From Zancudomyces culisetae (lineage: Eukaryota; Kickxellomycota; Harpellomycetes; Harpellales; Legeriomycetaceae), in contig LSSK01000710.1 of the NCBI GenBank assembly GCA_001969505.1, positions 1 through 39,519 of the forward strand: a DNA stretch of 39,519 nucleotides, in the 5' to 3' direction. Of this stretch, positions 22,450-32,877 are shown piece after piece (positions within the stretch are counted from its first letter, which is position 1; every line of letters starts with the position of its first letter). Below the pieces are notes generated by a model, which did not search any database, had not been told where the DNA came from, and saw only the letters and a list, made by a program, of their open reading frames with translations. The position numbers and the translations under genes are program-made.

Positions 22450-22529
22450 GATTGAAGTTGGGATTGGAAATTAAAAATTGAAATTGAAATTAAAAATTGA
22501 AACTGAAATTGAAATTTCGATTGAAAAAA
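22450..22529. repeat. Degenerate ATTGAAA/ATTAAAAA repeat array
   Basis: About ten imperfect copies of a 6-8-base unit resembling ATTGAAA follow the G-tract directly. Spacer DNA with no coding potential. Confidence 0.75.
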
Positions 22530-22904
22530 TAAAATAGTAGAGCTTTTTTTTATTTCAAAAATTACACTAAATCAAATACACTAATTATAAAATGGCAAAT
22601 ATAACGTAAAAGTTTGTTGAATTGACAAATTTGTTTAACTAGTGGCAAACAACAATCGCAAAAAAAAAAAAGAGCATGTACATTTGAAATAGCGAAATAA
22701 AGCCAAAAAAAAGGTAATAAAGCAAAGCTGTAATATATAACAGTTGGATTCAAATGTATATTCCATTACCCAAAACTAGAACTAGGACTAGAACCAGAAC
22801 CAAAAAACTAAGGGGAAAAGCCTGTAGCAATAACCTGATACAGCAGTTGGAGAGATACAATCGATGAAAACAGGAAAAAAACATTAAAGATTGAGAACAA
22901 AATA

Positions 22905-25900
22905 ATGAACATAGAGAGCAGGGGAGATGGGGCCAATAGCAACATAGAAAAGCACCAAAGAAGGAGTGAAAGTAGGGTAGAGGGGCAATTTACAACTAAA
23001 TTCCGGAATATTATATCCGAAGTTCGCAAAATTACGGGACATGTACAGATAGAGCGGCAAGAAAAAGAAATAACAGAAGAAGCAAGCATGAATCCCAGCG
23101 ATGATAGAGATAATAACGGAGAAAATGTTAAAGGTATAAATACCAGTAAACTAAAAATACAGGAAAATAAAAGGAAAGAAATAGATGAAAAAAAAGAAAA
23201 AAAAGAGGAGGTACGAAGAAAAGAGCAAGAGATTGAGGTTAGAGATGCACGCGAACTTTTGCAAGAGATAAAACAACTGAGTAACAGAGAGATATCGATA
23301 GAGAAGAGAATGGAGGCGATAGAGCAGACAAATGAAAAAGTAGAAGAAGGGTTGGCACTTGGAAATGCAGAAGTGTTATGGCAGGCGGTGAGTGATTTAC
23401 AACCAAGGCTGGAGAGCGGAGGAAAGTTGTATAAAGCAGTGTTACGACTATTGGTTGGGATAGGAGTTGCAGATATTGCGACGCAAAAGCTTTGTGGAGA
23501 GAGCAAGAGTAGAATAGGGGAAATAGAGAGGAAGGAGATAATTGGAGTGCTGATGAGGGCGCGGACAGGAGAAGAAGTGTTATGCGCGGTGGAGCTGCTT
23601 CCATGGGCAAGTAACCAAGGAGATTTGTATGAGGATAATGAGGTTGAGATTATGAATGTTATATGGCAGTGGGTAGATTTGGGATATCGAATGAGAGTAG
23701 AGGATAAGGGAAAGGGACAAGAGCGGAAATTGATAGGAGGAGAAATAGGAATAGAGCGGATTATAGCGATTGAAAAGATGAAGGTGGAGAGGAGTGAGGA
23801 AGATGATGAGAGCAGGAGCGAGAATGAGGGAGAGGGAGAGGATGAAAGTGCGGAGACAAAGATAGTGTATAAGGGAATGGAGGCATTGGGGCAGCTTATT
23901 GAAGGATCGTATGCAATGCTAGCCGAGGTAGAAGTGCGACGAGTGATAATAGATTTGTGTGAAAAGGGAAAGGAGATGTTTTTTAGCAACAGTGTGGATG
24001 CAGTTGGCTATTTCAACAAGTTGGCAGAGCTTTTCAAGATAATAACAAGACACGGATTGCTGGGGTATGTAGGGTTAATGAGGATAGCTGAGTTGGTAAG
24101 TTTGACGGGTACAAAGGATGGATATGAAGAGATAACTGGAGAAATAGTAACAAATGTGTTTCTGACGTCGTATATACATGAGGCAATGGAGTGTTTGGAG
24201 GGAATTTTAGTAAGGGCGCATGGAGAGTTTGGGGAAGCGGCGGTGGGGATGGTTGAAGGGATTGCCGAAATTGCAGTGTATAGAATCAATCCAGTGGCAG
24301 ACAAGTTCTACGATTTTAATAATATTTCAACAATAATACTGCGGTTGTTGTTTAATTGTGGCGAGGTAATAGGAAAGTATCAAAAGGATAGATGGATTAA
24401 TGAGCGATTTTTCAGGACAGTATTACATTATTTCAGACAGTTAATGGCGCATAGTGAGATATCGCAGTTGGGATTGGCACATATAACGTTATACTATGAT
24501 ATCTTGGATCGAATTTTACAGCGAGGACGCAATAGTCCGTTAGTATTGAATGATTTATATCACGTGTTGGAGGCTACTGCGGAAGTGTATAAAGCGACAA
24601 CAGATAGTAAATCAGGGATATTAATGATGCAGGATAAATTCAAAAAGGTGATTATCAATAATCTTGATATGGTGGGATTTCCGGAGCAATTGGTGATAGA
24701 TATCTTTGATGTAGGATTCAGTTATGTGAGTTTTGACAGGATTAAAATAGCAGTAGAATTGTATTTTCTTGATAAAAAACGAAGTGTTGAGGTACAACGC
24801 AGTGTGTTGAAGCGGATACATCGTAAAATCGAATCAGACTCAAGCAAGTTGGAGGTTGAGGAGTGGGGTGCGTTGGTTGAGGCAATGGTGTTGACGTTGC
24901 CGACACAGAGTGACGCAGAAATAGTGGGGATATTGATGAAGTTGGCATCGTGTATTATGACACGAGACAATCCAGCACGGTTCCGGCTAGTGGTTGAAGT
25001 ATTTAAACAACTGATTGAGACAGAGGAAAGTAAGGTGACGAATCAGATGGTAGAAAAAGAGGTAGGAACGTGTGCCAGTTTGATATTGGTTCAGGTTTTA
25101 CGCACACGGCTGAGTGATAATCAACTGTATAAGGAAGCAGATATAGAGAAGGCAATGAAGTATCGATCGAAATTGACAGTAGAGCTGATGACAGAAATGC
25201 AGAAAATGGCATTTAATACAAAAGTGGCGCATGAAGTGCGGATGCCACTGGTGTTTGGACTGTTGCATTTGCGGTCAGATCGGCATCGGAGTATTTATTT
25301 TATGGATGTCAACGAGAATAGTCGAGAAAAGCCAATGGTTCGATGGCAAGTATTTATAAAGGAAAATGACAAAAAAAATGAAAATGAGAATAAAAATAAA
25401 AATGACAATGAAAATAAAAATGACAAAAAAGGAGAAGGAGAAGGAGAATATGAAGATGAAGGTGATGAATTTGATAGCAGCAGGTATTTGGAAGGAATGA
25501 CAGCATTGATGTTTGCTGAAGGATCATTGGAACTGTTGATAAAGGTATTATATATGTTGGAACAACAGCTTGGCAACACGCATTTTTTTAGAGGATGTTC
25601 AGTGGCAGTACAGAATCTGATGTTTGGACTGACAGCAGCATTGGATGAAGGAAAGCTGGCGTCAAAGTTGGTGATAACTGAATCAGGTGGTAGACTGAGT
25701 TCGGAACAGAGAATTAGTTTGTATGTTTGTGGATATCGATTACTGACACGGTTGATATTGTATAAAAAGTATATACCAACACAGAAGCAATACAAGATAG
25801 TTCAGTCGTTTCAGAACGGGCTGAGTAAAGGGAGTCCACGCATAGCACGGATGAGTATCCATGCACTGAATTTGTGTATGTTAGAATTACCAGACATATT

Positions 25901-28769
25901 CCGCAAGTTGTTACCAGCAATCCTGTCACGTCTGACACAGATATTTTCGGCAATATCGATGAATGTACATATTTTGGAATTTGTTTCGGCACTGGCACGT
26001 TATCCTGACTTGTGTGTCAATTTGGTTCCTGAAGAATACAAGATTTTATTGTTGGTGGCTCTTAACTATATCAAATATGCCAACACCAACACCAACGCAA
26101 ACAAAACATTAAAGACGCCTTCGAATCTTAATGCTCCAATCAGCAGTAACAATGAAGTAAATAATAGTGAGATGTTTGAAGCTGGGCCAACCAAGCAGTA
26201 TCATATATTGGATGTAGAAGCACTCAATAAAGAGCTTTGCATGACATGTTTTGATATCAGCGAATCATCTTCGTTTTTTATGGAAAACGATATAGTTAGC
26301 GATGAAGTTTCAGAGCATTATGTATTGGTCATGGCGATCCAGGCCATAGATATTCTGTATATAATCAATCGACCCGAGTCCAAATTCCGACTGCTTGATC
26401 CTATGTTACGAGGGCTGCTAGTTACCAACGACGACAAAAACACAATTAGTGAAATCAACCAAATATCTATAGACATGTTATTCCGCTATTTACCAATGGA
26501 CAATGCACAGGTGGTTTCAGAAACACAAGATGTCAACGAAGCTGATTTGGGCGAGACCAGCGACCACTGTTGGGCGCAGGGCTTTGGTGCTGTTGTTATA
26601 AGAGCACAGAAAAGTGGCCGTAAAGCTCAGATTATTTGCCATCGCCCAAGTGGAATTAGTTCGCGGGTAGTTGATTTGCCTACGCTGGCCAAATTGTATA
26701 TGAACAGATCACACAACTTATCTTCCAAAGATTTTGACGATGCTTGTAAACGGCTTGCTGGTGTTGACTATCCCCAACCTGCTGCGTATATTGCATCCAG
26801 CAGTGACTACTTACAACCTCCTTTGGCTGATGTTGAGATGCCTGCCGACTCGCTTAACCGGCTTCTTCATGGCGAATTTGTACCTATCCCTTCTCGCAAC
26901 AAGGCCATTCATTTCCCCATCAAGATAAGTGCTTACCCAAGCTTTGTTGATGATTTGATTAGTTCCTACCCTCGTTTTGTGAACATTGATCGTCCCATGC
27001 GTCTCAACATAACCTCGCCCCGTGTGCAGCGTACCTTAACTACACTAAGATACAGCCCTTCCATTGATACTCACAAAATCGGTGTTATTTATGTTGGTCC
27101 AAAACAGTCTTGTGAATCCGAAATTCTGCGCAACACCCATGGCTCTGTTGCCTACTGGGCCTTCCTGCGCGGTCTTGGTACTGTTTCCCGCCTTAAAAAT
27201 AACAAGGGTTATTATGGCGGCCTCGATACTACTGGAAAAAACCTCGATGGCAAATTCTGTATTACTTGGCGCGATACTGTTTCCCATATAGTCTTTCATG
27301 TTGCTTCCATCATGCCCAACCAAGGCGACGACTCGCATCCTCAGATTCAAAAGAAGGCTCATGTCGGTAACGACTATGTCCATATTGTGTTTAGCGAAAG
27401 CAGTCGTTCTTACGATTTCAAAACCATTGACAGTCAATTCAACTATGTCCAAATCCTGGTTACTCCCAGCGACATTTCTGTTCCCTCTACTTCCAAACCC
27501 GACGTTGAGTATCTATATTGGGTTCGCACCCAGACTTCCCCCAATCTTCCTCCAATTGGTCCCGTCATGCATCCCAAACTTGTCTCTCTTTCTGCTCTTC
27601 CTGGCCTTGTTCGTATTGCTGCTATCCATGCAAATATTTTTGTTCAAGTCTATCTGGCCATTAAACGCCAAACTCCTGGTGAATATGTTAGTAATTGGCG
27701 CCAGCGTTTGCGTGTATACAAGCGTTTGCGAGATGGTGCTTTATCTTCTTCATTTTCTACTCCCACTTCTGTATCTACTCCTACCATTCCTCCTCCCTCA
27801 ACCACTACTACTGCTTCTTCAACTATTTCTCCTTTGGATTCTATTTCTACTTTTAATCCCGAATCTTTCTCCACTACTTTTGCTCCTCTTGCTCCTTTTG
27901 CCTCTTCTTCTTCTTCGTCCTCCTCATTATCTCCTTCTCGCCTCTCTCCCCAAGCTTTGGACACCTATTCCATTTCCTCCACAATCCCTTCCACATCTTC
28001 CTTTTCCTCCACTCCCATCATTGATCTTGTCAAATCCACTCCTGCTTCTCCTATTTCCTTCCAAAATGATTCTTATTTCGCTCCAAAAAGTAATCAACAT
28101 CCTCCCATTCAATCTCAATCCTCTATGTCTAGTGCTTCTTCTCTTCGTTTTTCTTCATTGAAATCCACTAGGAAACATCCTTCAATCTTGAAAAAGGATT
28201 CTCTACCTACAAATACAAATACAAATACAAATACAAATACAAGCACAAATAGAAATAGAAATACAAACACAAATACGAGTGCTAGTTCAAATACAAATCT
28301 GAACATTCCGTCATTTACTTCTGATTCTTCTTCCAAACAACGTTCGCTTTCTGCAAACACTCCATACAAATCTACTACTTTCAAATCCATTCATTCTAAC
28401 AGCAATCAACACCACCGACAGCAATCTACTGACAAGATTGCAAAACGACATTCTTCAAACAGTACGAAATCAGCTTTTACAGCTTCAACTTCACCCATAC
28501 CACCATCGGATTTGCTATCACCTATTGCCGAGACCTCTATAGCACCAAAAAATAATGACGACTTTTTCCCATCATCAACAAACAACAACGACGATGATGA
28601 CGATGACGATGACGACGACAGTAATTCAGGATCTGGTTCAAGATCAGGATTTGTATCTCCTATTGACTTGTTTTGTTTGGATGGTGTTGATCTTGATGAT
28701 CCTTCAATAACTGCAGCTGAAATTATTGATACCATATCTTTTAAATTAGGAATTGGTCCTAGCTGGTAA
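22905..28769 (+). CDS. TSC2: Tuberin (TSC2), Rheb GTPase-activating protein
   Basis: Tuberin forms the TSC complex with TSC1 and switches off Rheb, restraining TORC1. One uninterrupted exon encodes 1,954 residues; human tuberin has about 1,800 and fission yeast Tsc2 about 1,340. The GAP domain lies at about 1375-1530: HKIGVIYVG (1390-1398), GSVAYWAFLRGLG, YYGGLDTTG, and the catalytic asparagine thumb HVGNDYVHIVF with N1489. It is followed by FNYVQILVTP and the family C-terminal motif IHANIFVQVY. Upstream is a long alpha-helical tuberin region. Lineage-specific low complexity occurs at about 87-113 (Lys/Glu), 822-858 (Asn/Lys/Glu), and in a Ser/Thr/Pro tail from about 1614 that contains a TN repeat (1768-1790) and about ten Asp near 1896-1905. 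The ATG is the first after an in-frame TGA at 22836. The coding strand changes from purine-rich to pyrimidine-rich part-way. Confidence 0.96.
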   Translation: MNIESRGDGANSNIEKHQRRSESRVEGQFTTKFRNIISEVRKITGHVQIERQEKEITEEASMNPSDDRDNNGENVKGINTSKLKIQENKRKEIDEKKEKKEEVRRKEQEIEVRDARELLQEIKQLSNREISIEKRMEAIEQTNEKVEEGLALGNAEVLWQAVSDLQPRLESGGKLYKAVLRLLVGIGVADIATQKLCGESKSRIGEIERKEIIGVLMRARTGEEVLCAVELLPWASNQGDLYEDNEVEIMNVIWQWVDLGYRMRVEDKGKGQERKLIGGEIGIERIIAIEKMKVERSEEDDESRSENEGEGEDESAETKIVYKGMEALGQLIEGSYAMLAEVEVRRVIIDLCEKGKEMFFSNSVDAVGYFNKLAELFKIITRHGLLGYVGLMRIAELVSLTGTKDGYEEITGEIVTNVFLTSYIHEAMECLEGILVRAHGEFGEAAVGMVEGIAEIAVYRINPVADKFYDFNNISTIILRLLFNCGEVIGKYQKDRWINERFFRTVLHYFRQLMAHSEISQLGLAHITLYYDILDRILQRGRNSPLVLNDLYHVLEATAEVYKATTDSKSGILMMQDKFKKVIINNLDMVGFPEQLVIDIFDVGFSYVSFDRIKIAVELYFLDKKRSVEVQRSVLKRIHRKIESDSSKLEVEEWGALVEAMVLTLPTQSDAEIVGILMKLASCIMTRDNPARFRLVVEVFKQLIETEESKVTNQMVEKEVGTCASLILVQVLRTRLSDNQLYKEADIEKAMKYRSKLTVELMTEMQKMAFNTKVAHEVRMPLVFGLLHLRSDRHRSIYFMDVNENSREKPMVRWQVFIKENDKKNENENKNKNDNENKNDKKGEGEGEYEDEGDEFDSSRYLEGMTALMFAEGSLELLIKVLYMLEQQLGNTHFFRGCSVAVQNLMFGLTAALDEGKLASKLVITESGGRLSSEQRISLYVCGYRLLTRLILYKKYIPTQKQYKIVQSFQNGLSKGSPRIARMSIHALNLCMLELPDIFRKLLPAILSRLTQIFSAISMNVHILEFVSALARYPDLCVNLVPEEYKILLLVALNYIKYANTNTNANKTLKTPSNLNAPISSNNEVNNSEMFEAGPTKQYHILDVEALNKELCMTCFDISESSSFFMENDIVSDEVSEHYVLVMAIQAIDILYIINRPESKFRLLDPMLRGLLVTNDDKNTISEINQISIDMLFRYLPMDNAQVVSETQDVNEADLGETSDHCWAQGFGAVVIRAQKSGRKAQIICHRPSGISSRVVDLPTLAKLYMNRSHNLSSKDFDDACKRLAGVDYPQPAAYIASSSDYLQPPLADVEMPADSLNRLLHGEFVPIPSRNKAIHFPIKISAYPSFVDDLISSYPRFVNIDRPMRLNITSPRVQRTLTTLRYSPSIDTHKIGVIYVGPKQSCESEILRNTHGSVAYWAFLRGLGTVSRLKNNKGYYGGLDTTGKNLDGKFCITWRDTVSHIVFHVASIMPNQGDDSHPQIQKKAHVGNDYVHIVFSESSRSYDFKTIDSQFNYVQILVTPSDISVPSTSKPDVEYLYWVRTQTSPNLPPIGPVMHPKLVSLSALPGLVRIAAIHANIFVQVYLAIKRQTPGEYVSNWRQRLRVYKRLRDGALSSSFSTPTSVSTPTIPPPSTTTTASSTISPLDSISTFNPESFSTTFAPLAPFASSSSSSSSLSPSRLSPQALDTYSISSTIPSTSSFSSTPIIDLVKSTPASPISFQNDSYFAPKSNQHPPIQSQSSMSSASSLRFSSLKSTRKHPSILKKDSLPTNTNTNTNTNTSTNRNRNTNTNTSASSNTNLNIPSFTSDSSSKQRSLSANTPYKSTTFKSIHSNSNQHHRQQSTDKIAKRHSSNSTKSAFTASTSPIPPSDLLSPIAETSIAPKNNDDFFPSSTNNNDDDDDDDDDDSNSGSGSRSGFVSPIDLFCLDGVDLDDPSITAAEIIDTISFKLGIGPSW

Positions 28770-28878
28770 AAACATTGACATTTTGGAAATCTTTTGACAT
28801 TTTAATTTTGGTATGACTTTTAATTTAAAAGTTTAATAGCATCATTTAATACATTTCAAAAGTAACAGCAATAACAGC

Positions 28879-28884
28879 AATAAA
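28879..28884 (+). terminator. Candidate polyadenylation signal of TSC2
   Basis: AATAAA about 110 bp after the TSC2 stop, on the coding strand. A plausible position, but a common hexamer in AT-rich DNA. Confidence 0.35.
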
Positions 28885-28947
28885 AACTAGTGTCAAATTG
28901 ATAGTTCAATCTTTGGTATTGTCATTATTGCGAAAAAAATTAATTAC

Positions 28948-28998
28948 ATGATCATGATCATGAGAGTGAGAGTGAGAGTGATAATGCGAGTGCGAGTG
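28948..28998. repeat. Short tandem repeats (ATGATC and GTGAGA units)
   Basis: Two ATGATC units containing TGATCA palindromes, followed by three GAGAGT-type units and degenerate GCGAGT copies. Spacer DNA. Confidence 0.75.
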
Positions 28999-30142
28999 GC
29001 AGTTTTTAAGATCATGATATTCAAAAATCAAAGGAATGGGAATAAGAGGGGTGGGGGTGCACTTTTTCTTATTTGTCCGTTATATTTTTTTACATTTTTA
29101 TTTATTTACAATTTACAGTTAGCTTATATTTTATTATAATAAATACAAGGATACCCATATATCCAATCAAAATATATTAGGAAATTACCAATTTGTAATA
29201 GATGTTTTTGATTTAATCAAAGTTTCATCTTTTTAAAGGTGACAAGAAACAAGCACATACAATGTGTATTCAAACCATATCTTACCAGTATACACAGGTA
29301 CACATAGCATCCTACACTCTTTTATACCCTTTATCTTTATTAAAAAAAAATAAAAGTTTTTTGACACCATGATAATGATGAATAAAAAGACATTGTCAAT
29401 TTCATAAACATCTAAAGAGAAAATGCAAGACGGAACAATTTTTAGAACATCTAAAAACTATCAAGTTATTATTACCATTTCTATTACTATGTTACACCTT
29501 TTTTTTTTTCCAACTATAGCTAAAAATATGAGGAGGAGAGGGAGGAAGAGGAGCGTGATCAAGTAATAGTTCTCAAGGCTATTAAAATATCATGCAAAAA
29601 CAAAAAAAAACAAAAAAACAAAAAAGTTTGCTATTGTGTATTTTATTTTTCACATTGTATTTCGTATTGTCAAGCAAAAGTAAAAGTTTAGTAAATTCTA
29701 TTAAATGCCAAATTTTAATGCTAGTCATTTTTCATTTTTTTAATATTTATATGTTTTTTTATTTTATTGTGGGTATAAAAAGTTTGAGGAGAATTAAAAA
29801 GAAAAAAGGAGATGTCAAAGGTGCTCTTGACGGGTTTGGGAAAAGTAGATATTATTGTAATCATGCCTTTTATTTATTTACAATTTAATGCAAAAAAAAT
29901 TGCTTGTAACAATAGCAATAAATCCATATTAAAATCGGTTTAATTTCTTCCTTTTGAGACTACTCATTTTTATGACATTTTTTCATTTCATGTTTTGAAT
30001 AGTTTGAAAATTTAATGTTCTAGAGAAAAGTAATAAACAAAATATAATATTTATTAAATATACTAATAGGTTTATTTTGAAACCTTGATTAATTTAACCT
30101 ACCCTCTTATTTTTCATTTTTATATAAATTTTAAAAATCAAG

Positions 30143-30188
30143 ACAAAGAAAAAGAAAAAGAAAAAGACAAAGAAAAAAAAAGAAAAAG
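30143..30188. repeat. AAAGAA-type purine tract before the coiled-coil gene
   Basis: Nearly pure A/G built from AAAGAA units, ending about 25 bp before the ATG at 30214. It probably lies in the 5' UTR or core promoter and may act as a nucleosome-excluding poly(dA)-like element. That role is inference. Confidence 0.7.
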
Positions 30189-30213
30189 CTAGTATAATAA
30201 TGTACACGCCAAA

Positions 30214-32757
30214 ATGAATCGATTTACGCACGAACAATTTGTCAAATTGGTAGAACTGGGAGTCGGTCTAAAAGACATTCTACCAGGCCTGGAATTGGTA
30301 CAAAATGAACTTTTGATCCCCGAATTAAAAGAAATTATCGACACACTTCGAGAAAAAAGCAATCAAGATTCCCACAATCATGCAAAATTTAGCCTTGAAG
30401 ATAAAGGCCTGATTCTAAACTTTTTTGAAATCATTAAAAACCACGAAGAAGCCCTACAATCTCTAAACCGACAGGATTACATTTCCACGCAAAACGAGCA
30501 AGTGGCTATAGTACCAGAGTATAACCATTTGAATATTGAAACTATAAATACCAACAATAACAATAGTAATAACAACAACAACAATAATAAAAATACTAAT
30601 AATAAAAAGACCTTTGGGAGAGTGAGGACAAGTCCAAAATTATTGGGCCTGAAAAATAAAAATTCAAAAAACAAAATTCGAAAAAGCTTTTTTGAAGTAA
30701 ATGAACAAAGAGATACTACAACTAACAGTACAAATCATGAAAACAACCAAATAGAAAATGTAGATTGGAATAACGACACAGCAGGGCCTATGAAACATAG
30801 TAGTAGAAGGAGAAGAAAAACAGAGGGAGAAGGAGAGCGCAGCGTATTGGATATACAATATCTTAGCGAAAATGAGACCAAAAATCATCGAAAAGAAGAG
30901 GAACTAGACGAGTACGATAAACAAAGAGTGATAGACAAACTGCTCGAGGAAAGGGATATACTAAGGAGACAAGTAGAGCGATTAAAGAATGAGTATAAAA
31001 GTAAGCAGCTTGAACACGATCTTGATAATGAGGAAAACAGTCAGCGACAGGAAGCCTTGATAAAACAAATGGAAAACGATAAAAGACAAATGCAGAGTTT
31101 AAAAGAAAGACTTGAGGAAACCAAAATTTCACAACAAGAACGTGATGAAATGGAAAAGGAAATCCAAGACTTGGCAGTCAAAGTCAGCAACAGTTTGGCA
31201 CAACAACAAAAGTTAAAAGAACGATTAGAGTCCAAGAGCAAAGAATTGTATGAGTTGAAGAGACAGTACGATTGTATTGTTCATGAAAAAGAACAGTTAG
31301 AAGTGGAAACCAAAACCCGCCAACAAGCCAATGCAAGAGATGCTGGTAAGCTGCAAGACTTGTTAACTCGAGAAATTGGTGAAAAGAAAAGAGTAGTTGA
31401 ACATACCACCAAGGAATTGGAAATCAGCAAACATGAACTTGAACATTATAAACGTACTGTTGAGGAATTAACTGCTCAACTAGAAGTTTTATCTCTTTCA
31501 AATAGTCCCCACAACAAATCCAGTGGTAATAGAAACAGTGTAAAAATCAACGACAATACCAATACCAACACCAACACCAACACCACCAACAACACCACCA
31601 ACAACAAGAATAATAGTAACACTGAAAATACAAACAGAGAACCATGGTTACAACAATTGTTGTTAAGATGTACTGATAAAGAATTCCGACTCATCCAACG
31701 AGCGTTTTTATATTGTGAAAAGATTGGTAACAACAAAAAGGCGATTTTGGAAACTAAAACAGAACTTGAAAATTTAATACTTGAATATTACAACTCAAAA
31801 GAAACTACAGTTGCAGATACTCAAAACCAACTTGGAATAGATTTGGTTAATCAGTTGATGAGTAAAGGTAGCCAGCCTGTTCAAACTCTTGTTCAAGAAA
31901 TTTACAATGACTTCTTACGCTCTAATAGTCTGAGTAATAGTGGTCAACTTGTCAAAACATCAAAAATAAAAACCGAATCTGATTCTGATTCTGATGTTGC
32001 AAAAAGCAGTCCCAATACAGCACAAAATATTGACAGCTTTGGTATAAAATACCTTCTTATCGGTTTGGTTGTGTTGATTTTGGGTATTTTAACCACTGCA
32101 TTTCTGAATAGTTACCAAGGTGGATCTGCTAACAATATATTTACTACTGGTGGATTGGTTAGTGACTATCTTGTTAGACGTCAAGATAAAAAACTCAACA
32201 ACAACAACAGCAATAGAAACAATAATGGTGATAATAGTGAATCTGAAAACAATAACAAAAATGAAAACTCAAACTCAAATTCAAATTCAAATTCAAATTC
32301 AAAACCAATTTCTAACTCTCAAAGTAATCGTGAAAACAACAGAAATCGTATAAACGATGAACCAAATCTTTTGGTATCTATGGACAAAGTCGAAAGTAAT
32401 TCATTTTACATTACGTCTGTAAAAGAACTTTCTCGTTTGCAACACCAAAACTATCCAACTTTACTATACATGAACGAGTATGGTGGCGATAATGATGACC
32501 AACCTACTTTTTATGATTCTTCTGATGACGATTTATTCATTCAAAACCAAAGCCAAAACCATAGCCAAAATCAGAATCAGAATGAACATCAAAATGAACA
32601 TCAAAATGAGCATCAAAATCAAAATCAAAATCAAAACATTAACACTATTACTAATGCCAAAGTAAAAGATCAAAATAACTCTCTTTATCCTCAAGCTTTA
32701 CTGTATTGGCTTGAAGCACTAGTTTGGAATGGTGAAAATCCAATTATTCCAAGTTGA
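30214..32757 (+). CDS. Unrecognised coiled-coil protein with one membrane segment
   Basis: I do not recognise this family. The single-exon product has 847 residues. In order: a helical N-terminal region (1 to about 90, LVELGVGLKDILPGLELVQ and a second amphipathic stretch), an Asn-rich linker (111-130), a basic patch (197-202, RRRR-containing), a long heptad-type coiled coil (about 231-428), a second Asn/Thr linker (447-485), a compact helical segment (488-580, beginning WLQQLLLRCTDKEFRLIQRAF), one strongly hydrophobic segment (about 611-631) and a 216-residue polar tail with NS and EHQN repeats. No signal peptide is visible, so the likely topology is a cytosolic coiled coil with the tail in a lumen, as in golgins or other membrane-tethering proteins. 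The stop is 120 bp from that of the convergent Rab-GAP. Length, continuous frame and heptads argue that the gene is real. Confidence 0.8.
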   Translation: MNRFTHEQFVKLVELGVGLKDILPGLELVQNELLIPELKEIIDTLREKSNQDSHNHAKFSLEDKGLILNFFEIIKNHEEALQSLNRQDYISTQNEQVAIVPEYNHLNIETINTNNNNSNNNNNNNKNTNNKKTFGRVRTSPKLLGLKNKNSKNKIRKSFFEVNEQRDTTTNSTNHENNQIENVDWNNDTAGPMKHSSRRRRKTEGEGERSVLDIQYLSENETKNHRKEEELDEYDKQRVIDKLLEERDILRRQVERLKNEYKSKQLEHDLDNEENSQRQEALIKQMENDKRQMQSLKERLEETKISQQERDEMEKEIQDLAVKVSNSLAQQQKLKERLESKSKELYELKRQYDCIVHEKEQLEVETKTRQQANARDAGKLQDLLTREIGEKKRVVEHTTKELEISKHELEHYKRTVEELTAQLEVLSLSNSPHNKSSGNRNSVKINDNTNTNTNTNTTNNTTNNKNNSNTENTNREPWLQQLLLRCTDKEFRLIQRAFLYCEKIGNNKKAILETKTELENLILEYYNSKETTVADTQNQLGIDLVNQLMSKGSQPVQTLVQEIYNDFLRSNSLSNSGQLVKTSKIKTESDSDSDVAKSSPNTAQNIDSFGIKYLLIGLVVLILGILTTAFLNSYQGGSANNIFTTGGLVSDYLVRRQDKKLNNNNSNRNNNGDNSESENNNKNENSNSNSNSNSNSKPISNSQSNRENNRNRINDEPNLLVSMDKVESNSFYITSVKELSRLQHQNYPTLLYMNEYGGDNDDQPTFYDSSDDDLFIQNQSQNHSQNQNQNEHQNEHQNEHQNQNQNQNINTITNAKVKDQNNSLYPQALLYWLEALVWNGENPIIPS

Positions 32758-32877
32758 TCTTTGCTCTCTTCCACCTCCCCACATTTCTTTATATAGTTTT
32801 TATTGCTTGTTCTGTTATTATTTCTCCTTTTAATTTTTTTTCCTCCTACTTCCTAACTTCATGTTATTGTTTGTTTA

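Larger units (their letters stand above)
19021..22904. other. 3.9-kb divergent spacer with no gene recognised
   Basis: The genes on either side are transcribed away from this stretch, so both promoters lie in it. All open frames are under about 95 codons and resemble nothing known. Simple-sequence elements cluster towards TSC2: GTGAG-type repeats near 20657-20673, G-rich stretches near 20630 and 21914, tandem CATACTC/ATTCATA units near 22110-22160, the G-tract at 22411-22440 and an ATTGAAA array at 22450-22529. No tRNA or other RNA gene recognised. Confidence 0.55.
28770..30213. other. Spacer between TSC2 and the coiled-coil gene
   Basis: 1.4 kb of very AT-rich DNA between two plus-strand genes. 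Its open frames are short and composed of Lys/Phe/Leu-biased AT-rich codons. Contents: a candidate TSC2 polyadenylation signal, the GATCAT/GAGAGT repeats at 28948-28998 and the purine tract at 30143-30188. No RNA gene recognised. Confidence 0.6.

Noticed and set aside
22808-23989. 393-codon open frame on the minus strand opposite TSC2
   Set aside because: Its Ser/Leu/Phe-rich translation is what purine-rich tuberin codons give when read in antisense; it shows no domain and overlaps a conserved gene.
27298-28161. 287-codon alternative frame inside TSC2
   Set aside because: Leu/Pro-rich shadow of the pyrimidine-rich Ser/Thr/Pro coding sequence; the main frame carries the GAP domain.
29592-29888. 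98-codon hydrophobic open frame
   Set aside because: Lys/Phe/Leu/Ile-rich translation expected of AT-rich spacer DNA; no recognisable domain and no neighbouring exon.
30214-32757. KASH-type nuclear envelope protein
   Set aside because: The tail after the membrane segment is about 216 residues and the C-terminus NPIIPS is not the short PPPX-type ending of KASH proteins.
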